From the NCBI GenBank assembly GCA_900769875.1, contig CAAGII010000139.1, positions 1 to 27,249 on the forward strand: a DNA stretch of 27,249 nucleotides. Reading direction: 5' to 3'. The notes under the pieces were generated by a model. The model was not told where the DNA came from and searched no databases. It saw only the letters and a list, made by a program, of their open reading frames with translations. The translations under genes and the position numbers were made by a program. Origin of the DNA: Clostridia bacterium (GTDB taxonomy: Bacteria; Bacillota; Clostridia; Christensenellales; Aristaeellaceae). Of the stretch, positions 23,627 through 27,249 are shown in pieces (positions within the stretch are counted from its first letter, which is position 1; every line of letters starts with the position of its first letter).

Positions 23627-24933
23627 CGGAAATTCACGGCTTGCTTGACTATATTCATCGCTCACCCACGGCGTTTCACGCGGTGAGCGCCGCGCTTGCG
23701 GAGCTTGAGGGCTTCACGCGCTTGCGCGAACAGGACGTATGGCGCCTTGTACCGGGCGGGCGGTATGTGGTCACGCGCAACGCGTCCTCGCTCGTCGCGT
23801 TTGTGATGCCACAGGAAGCGCCCTCGGCCTTCCAGCTGATCGCCAGCCACAGCGATTCGCCGACCTTCAAGCTGAAGGCCAATCCAGAAAGCAGGGTGCA
23901 GGATCTGTATGTCCGCCTCAATGTGGAAAACTACGGTGGCATGCTGATGTCCACATGGCTTGACAGGCCGCTGTCCGTAGCCGGGCGCGTGATGCTGCGC
24001 GCCCCCCACGGTCTGGAAGCGCGTCTGGTCGATCTTGAGCGCGATGTGGCGCTGATCCCGAACGTGGCCATCCACATGAACCGGGACGCGAACAGCGGCT
24101 TCAAGTACAATGCCGCCGTGGATGTGCAGCCGCTAATCGGCTCCGCGGCGTGCGGCGGCGCACTGATGGATATGATCGGCGACAAGCTGAACGCGCCGCG
24201 CGAGGACATTGCTGCGGCGGATCTGTACCTGTATAACCGGATGCCGGGCACGGTGTGGGGCGCGAAGGAGGAATATGTGTCCAGTCCCCGGCTGGACGAT
24301 TTGGAGTGCGCCTATGCCTCGCTGCTTGCGCTGAAGGCAGCGCCTGCCGCGCGCCGTCATGTCAGCGTATGCTGCGTGCTTGACAACGAGGAGGTCGGCA
24401 GCGGCACCAGGCAGGGCGCGGCGGGCACCCTCCTGACGGACGTGCTGCGCCGCATCATGCATGCCACGGCGCAGAGCGAGGAGGACTATTTCCGGGCGCT
24501 GAGCTCCAGCATGATGCTCTCGGCCGACAATGCGCACGCGGTGCATCCCAATCATCCGGAGCTGACCGACGCAGCCAACTGCGTGCGGATGAACGAGGGT
24601 GTGGTCATCAAGCACAATGCCAATCAGAAGTATACCACCGACAGCGTGTCGCAGGCCGTGTTCACCGAGCTCTGCCGCCGCTGTGGCGTGACAGTGCAGC
24701 AGTATGCCAACCGCTCCGACATGGCGGGCGGCTCGACGCTGGGCAATATCGCAAGCCATCATCTGTCCATCAGCATGGTGGATATCGGTCTTGCGCAGCT
24801 GGCGATGCATTCCTCCTACGAGACGGCGGGCGTGAAGGATCTGGGTATGATGCGCCGCGCCATGGAGGCGTTCTACCGTACGGAAATCCGCATGGCGGAC
24901 GACGGCTCCTGCACGCTGGGGGAGGAAGCATGA
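23623..24933 (+). CDS. apeB: M18-family aminopeptidase (ApeB-like)
   Basis: A 436-residue cytoplasmic zinc aminopeptidase. Motifs present: ASHSDSPTFKLK with metal ligands His76 and Asp78, LDDLECAYASL with the bridging Asp region, DNEEVGSGTRQGA with the catalytic Glu pair, MLSADNAHAVHPNH, and SDMAGGSTLGNIAS. M18 enzymes release N-terminal residues from peptides, often acidic ones. The length matches the family. ATG 23623 overlaps the Rrf2 stop, with GGAGG at 23609-23613 as ribosome site, so translation is coupled to the regulator. A link to cysteine recycling from peptides would fit but is inferred. Confidence 0.95.
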   Translation: MTEIHGLLDYIHRSPTAFHAVSAALAELEGFTRLREQDVWRLVPGGRYVVTRNASSLVAFVMPQEAPSAFQLIASHSDSPTFKLKANPESRVQDLYVRLNVENYGGMLMSTWLDRPLSVAGRVMLRAPHGLEARLVDLERDVALIPNVAIHMNRDANSGFKYNAAVDVQPLIGSAACGGALMDMIGDKLNAPREDIAAADLYLYNRMPGTVWGAKEEYVSSPRLDDLECAYASLLALKAAPAARRHVSVCCVLDNEEVGSGTRQGAAGTLLTDVLRRIMHATAQSEEDYFRALSSSMMLSADNAHAVHPNHPELTDAANCVRMNEGVVIKHNANQKYTTDSVSQAVFTELCRRCGVTVQQYANRSDMAGGSTLGNIASHHLSISMVDIGLAQLAMHSSYETAGVKDLGMMRRAMEAFYRTEIRMADDGSCTLGEEA

Positions 24934-26900
24934 TGCGGCGACTTGTGCTCCTGATGCTGACGCTGCTTGCCATGTTGCCCTGCGCTGCGGGCGCGGAGAT
25001 CATCATCAATGAGGTGATGGCCTCCAATGGCACCTACGAGAACGGACATGCCTACGACTGGGTGGAGCTGTACAACAGCGGCACAAAGCAGGTGGATCTG
25101 AGCGGCTGGCATCTGAGCGACAGCAAAAAGAACCCGGAGAAGTTCACCTTTCCCAAGGGTGCAAGCCTGAAGGCGGGCGGCTATCTGACCGTGTTCTGCA
25201 CGGGCGACGATACGCTGGGCCCGGGCTCCGGCAGCAAATTCTACGCGCCATTCAAGGTATCCTCCGGCGGAGAAACGCTGTACCTGACATCGGCAGGCGG
25301 CGAAACGCTGCAGAAGCTTGAATTGCCGCCGCAGTACGGTACGGTCAGCTACGGCCTCCCCGCAGGCGGCGGCGCGTACGGCTTCCTTGCCACGGATACG
25401 CGCGGCAAGAAGAACCCGGACGTCGCCTATGCCCTCCGCGCCCAGAAGCCTGTGCTGCTCACATCCGGCGGCTTCTACGACGAACGCGTCACCGTGCTTG
25501 CGCAGGGTGCGGAGGGCGCGACGCTGCGCTATACCACAAACGGCGCGACGCCGACGGAGAAGTCCCCCGTATTCCCGGCAGACGGCCTGAATGCGGATCA
25601 AACGACCGTCCTGCGCGTCCGCGCCTTCCGGGAGGATGCGGTGCCCTCCGAAACGGTCAGTGCAACCTACTTCATTGCCGATACGCTGGTAACGCCGGTG
25701 GTGTCGCTCATCACGGACGAGAAATATCTCTTTGACAAAAAGACCGGCGCGCTGGTCAAGGGTGCGGGCAGCATCCCCAACTATGACAAGGAGCTTGAGT
25801 ACCCGGTGAACATTGAGTACTTCAGCGGCGAGGGGCTGTGCGAAATCAACCAGATGGGCACGTTCACCTGCTCCGGCCATTCGGCGCGCATCAACGCGCA
25901 GAAGTCCATTGCGCTCTATGCGCGCGGCGCGTGGGGCGGCGACAGGTTTGTGTTCAATCCCTTCCCGACGCGCGATTATGACAGCTACAAGTCCGTGCTG
26001 CTGCGCGCGGCCAATTCGGACGCGTATGCCACACGCCTGCGCGATGTGATCGCCTCCGGGCTTGCGGAGGGCGAGGGCATCCTCTATCAGGACGCGCAGA
26101 TGATTCAGGTGTACATCAACGGCGAATACTGGGGTCACTACAACCTGCGCGAGAAGATCAACAAGTATTTTATCGCGCAGTACGAGGGCGTCACGGACGA
26201 GGATACCATCGACCGCATCGACATTCTCGCCCGCACCGGACGCGACGCTTTTGTGCAAAACGGCAGCAATGCCGACTGGCTGGCGCTGTGCGATTTCTGC
26301 AAAACGAAGGATCTGAACGATCCTGACAATCTTGCGTGGGTAGAGGAGCGGCTGGATATCGACAGCCTGTTCACCCACGCGGCCTATGAAATCATTCTCG
26401 GCAATGTGGACATCACCAATGTGCGTGTGTACCGCGTGCCGGGCGGCAAATGGCGGTATCTGCTCTTTGATGTGGAGGCATGCTGGCGCGGTTTGGACGC
26501 GACGCCCATCGAGTACTACATCAAGCCGGTAAGCGCGAAGATCAACGGTTTCCGGCATGAGCCGCTCAACGCGCTGCTTGATGTGCCCGAGTACAGGGCG
26601 CGCTTCCTGCGCCGTGTGGCGGAGTTGCTCGAAACCCGCTTCCGCTGGGATGATGTGGAGGCTGAGATCACGGGCTGGACAGAGCAGCTGGCGGAGATTC
26701 TTCCACGCCACATCACGCGCTGGAAGAATATGAAATATAGCGACTGGGAGACCAACATCGGCGCCATTTCTTATTACGCGCGGGTGCGCCCCAAGAAGAT
26801 TCCCGCGCTTTTGCAAAAGGCAATGAAGCTGACCAACGACGAGGTTGAGCTGTATTTCGGCGAAGCGCTGACGCTGCTGGAGGAAGTGAATACCAAATGA
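24930..26900 (+). CDS. Secreted lamin-tail and CotH-kinase domain protein
   Basis: A 656-residue protein with a signal peptide (MMRRLVLLMLTLLAMLP; likely cut after AGA, residue 22). A lamin-tail domain follows at about 23-150 (IIINEVMASN, YDWVELYNSG, VDLSGWHLSD). A chitobiase-like beta domain covers about 175-250 (ATLRYTTNGATPTE). The CotH domain spans about 285-600, with YPVNIEYF, HSARINAQKSIALYAR, VYINGEYWGHYNLREKINK and WRYLLFDVEACWRG. CotH proteins are atypical kinases that phosphorylate spore-coat proteins in Bacillus; secreted LTD-CotH forms in other bacteria have unknown substrates. ATG 24930 overlaps the aminopeptidase stop (ATGA), with GGAGGA at 24921-24926; ATG 24933 is an alternative. 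Confidence 0.92.
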   Translation: MMRRLVLLMLTLLAMLPCAAGAEIIINEVMASNGTYENGHAYDWVELYNSGTKQVDLSGWHLSDSKKNPEKFTFPKGASLKAGGYLTVFCTGDDTLGPGSGSKFYAPFKVSSGGETLYLTSAGGETLQKLELPPQYGTVSYGLPAGGGAYGFLATDTRGKKNPDVAYALRAQKPVLLTSGGFYDERVTVLAQGAEGATLRYTTNGATPTEKSPVFPADGLNADQTTVLRVRAFREDAVPSETVSATYFIADTLVTPVVSLITDEKYLFDKKTGALVKGAGSIPNYDKELEYPVNIEYFSGEGLCEINQMGTFTCSGHSARINAQKSIALYARGAWGGDRFVFNPFPTRDYDSYKSVLLRAANSDAYATRLRDVIASGLAEGEGILYQDAQMIQVYINGEYWGHYNLREKINKYFIAQYEGVTDEDTIDRIDILARTGRDAFVQNGSNADWLALCDFCKTKDLNDPDNLAWVEERLDIDSLFTHAAYEIILGNVDITNVRVYRVPGGKWRYLLFDVEACWRGLDATPIEYYIKPVSAKINGFRHEPLNALLDVPEYRARFLRRVAELLETRFRWDDVEAEITGWTEQLAEILPRHITRWKNMKYSDWETNIGAISYYARVRPKKIPALLQKAMKLTNDEVELYFGEALTLLEEVNTK

Positions 26901-26904
26901 CGAA

Positions 26905-26952
26905 GTCTCCGGCATGCCCGACGGATGATGGGCATGCCGGAGACGCCGTTTT
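26905..26952 (+). terminator. Strong terminator after the CotH gene
   Basis: A perfect 15-bp stem (26905-26919 with 26930-26944) and ten-base loop are followed by GCCG and TTTT (26949-26952). It starts 4 bases after the stop codon. The T-run is short, but the stem is unusually stable. Confidence 0.85.
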
Positions 26953-27102
26953 GGTGCCTGATGGCAGGCGCAAGCCCTTACGACAGACGGACGCTTGAGC
27001 AGCGCGACGCTCCCGGGAGGGGTACAGCCTCACCCCGTTGTGCGATCGTGGGCGGATCTGCGCAAAAAATTGGCGAGAATATGAAAAAGTTTGTAAAAGG
27101 TC

Positions 27103-27131
27103 TTGACAAATCGCCTCAAAGCGAGTATTAT
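27103..27131 (+). promoter_or_regulatory. Strong promoter of the tRNA-Pro gene
   Basis: TTGACA (27103-27108), 17 bases, TATTAT (27126-27131), preceded by an A/T-rich stretch (27064-27098) that resembles an UP element. The inferred start is about 37 bases upstream of the mature tRNA. Confidence 0.88.
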
Positions 27132-27174
27132 ATATTTCGTCGCCTGCGGGACACGACGCCGATGGGAGATAAGC

Positions 27175-27248
27175 CGGGGTGTAGCGCAGTCTGGTAGCGC
27201 ACGTGCTTTGGGAGCATGGGGCCGGGGGTTCGAATCCCTTCACCCCGA
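27175..27248 (+). tRNA. tRNA-Pro (anticodon UGG)
   Basis: Acceptor arms CGGGGTG (27175-27181) and CACCCCG (27241-27247) pair perfectly, with A27248 as discriminator. The D arm has a GCGC stem. The anticodon arm is CGTGC-TTTGGGA-GCATG, with TGG in the centre. The T arm has GTTCGAATC with G-C and two G-U pairs. C1-G72 is typical of bacterial tRNA-Pro. The window ends one base after the discriminator, so whether CCA is encoded cannot be fully seen. Confidence 0.96.
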
Positions 27249-27249
27249 C

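Noticed and set aside
26925..27197. 90-residue + strand ORF between the CotH gene and the tRNA
   Set aside because: It starts in the terminator loop and runs through the tRNA promoter into the tRNA.
26713..27243. 176-residue minus-strand ORF over the CotH end and the tRNA
   Set aside because: Part of its translation is the reverse complement of tRNA-Pro, a well-known false protein.

Overview
The window is GC-rich DNA from a Gram-positive bacterium, most probably a gut-type member of the Clostridia (Bacillota). The evidence is the gene order priA-def-fmt-rsmB-rlmN-PP2C-PASTA kinase-rsgA-rpe, which is the housekeeping order of Bacillota. Purine-rich AGGAGG ribosome sites and sigma-A type promoters (TTGACA, 17 bp, TATAAT) recur throughout. 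CotH-type and Rrf2 genes and a yybP-ykoY riboswitch also fit. The exact genus cannot be read from the sequence. No phage, transposase, CRISPR array or defence locus was seen.

Layout. 1-265 is a gene-poor, AT-richer leader with a 16-bp palindrome and a consensus promoter. 290-748 is a MarR regulator; 880-2157 is a zinc-ribbon membrane protein with its own promoter. 2158-2438 holds two hairpins and the priA promoter. 2439-13395 is one tightly packed block on the + strand, mostly with 4-8 nt start/stop overlaps: replication restart (PriA), N-terminal formyl-Met handling (Fmt, Def), rRNA/tRNA modification (RsmB, RlmN), the Ser/Thr phosphatase-kinase pair, ribosome assembly GTPase RsgA and ribulose-phosphate epimerase. 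A 30-residue basic peptide ORF follows. thiN, spoVM and rpmB, which follow rpe in Bacillus, are not seen.

13577-15639 is a self-contained unit: a promoter, a manganese (yybP-ykoY) riboswitch whose P1 strand is embedded in a terminator, an SGNH-fold protein, a CaCA-family cation exchanger and a terminator. The exchanger is the expected manganese-export output; the SGNH gene between switch and exporter is unexplained. 15744-19090 is a single-gene unit for a large membrane-anchored protein with a PQQ-type beta-propeller and low-complexity linkers.

19115-22006 is a co-directional group: cupin, a cysteine-rich small protein with two CxxCxxC triads, a LysR regulator and a GH105 unsaturated-glucuronyl hydrolase. 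It ends in a terminator shared with the convergent cysK. cysK and an Rrf2 regulator are divergently transcribed, with a 15-bp dyad over the inferred cysK transcription start. The Rrf2 gene is translationally coupled to an M18 aminopeptidase and a secreted lamin-tail/CotH protein. The window ends with a strong promoter and tRNA-Pro(UGG).

The most interesting points are the riboswitch-SGNH-exchanger operon, the CxxCxxC-doublet protein, the cysK/Rrf2 operator, the long basic extension on RsmB, an apparent ACG start codon in rsgA, and an unassigned structured RNA region upstream of priA.
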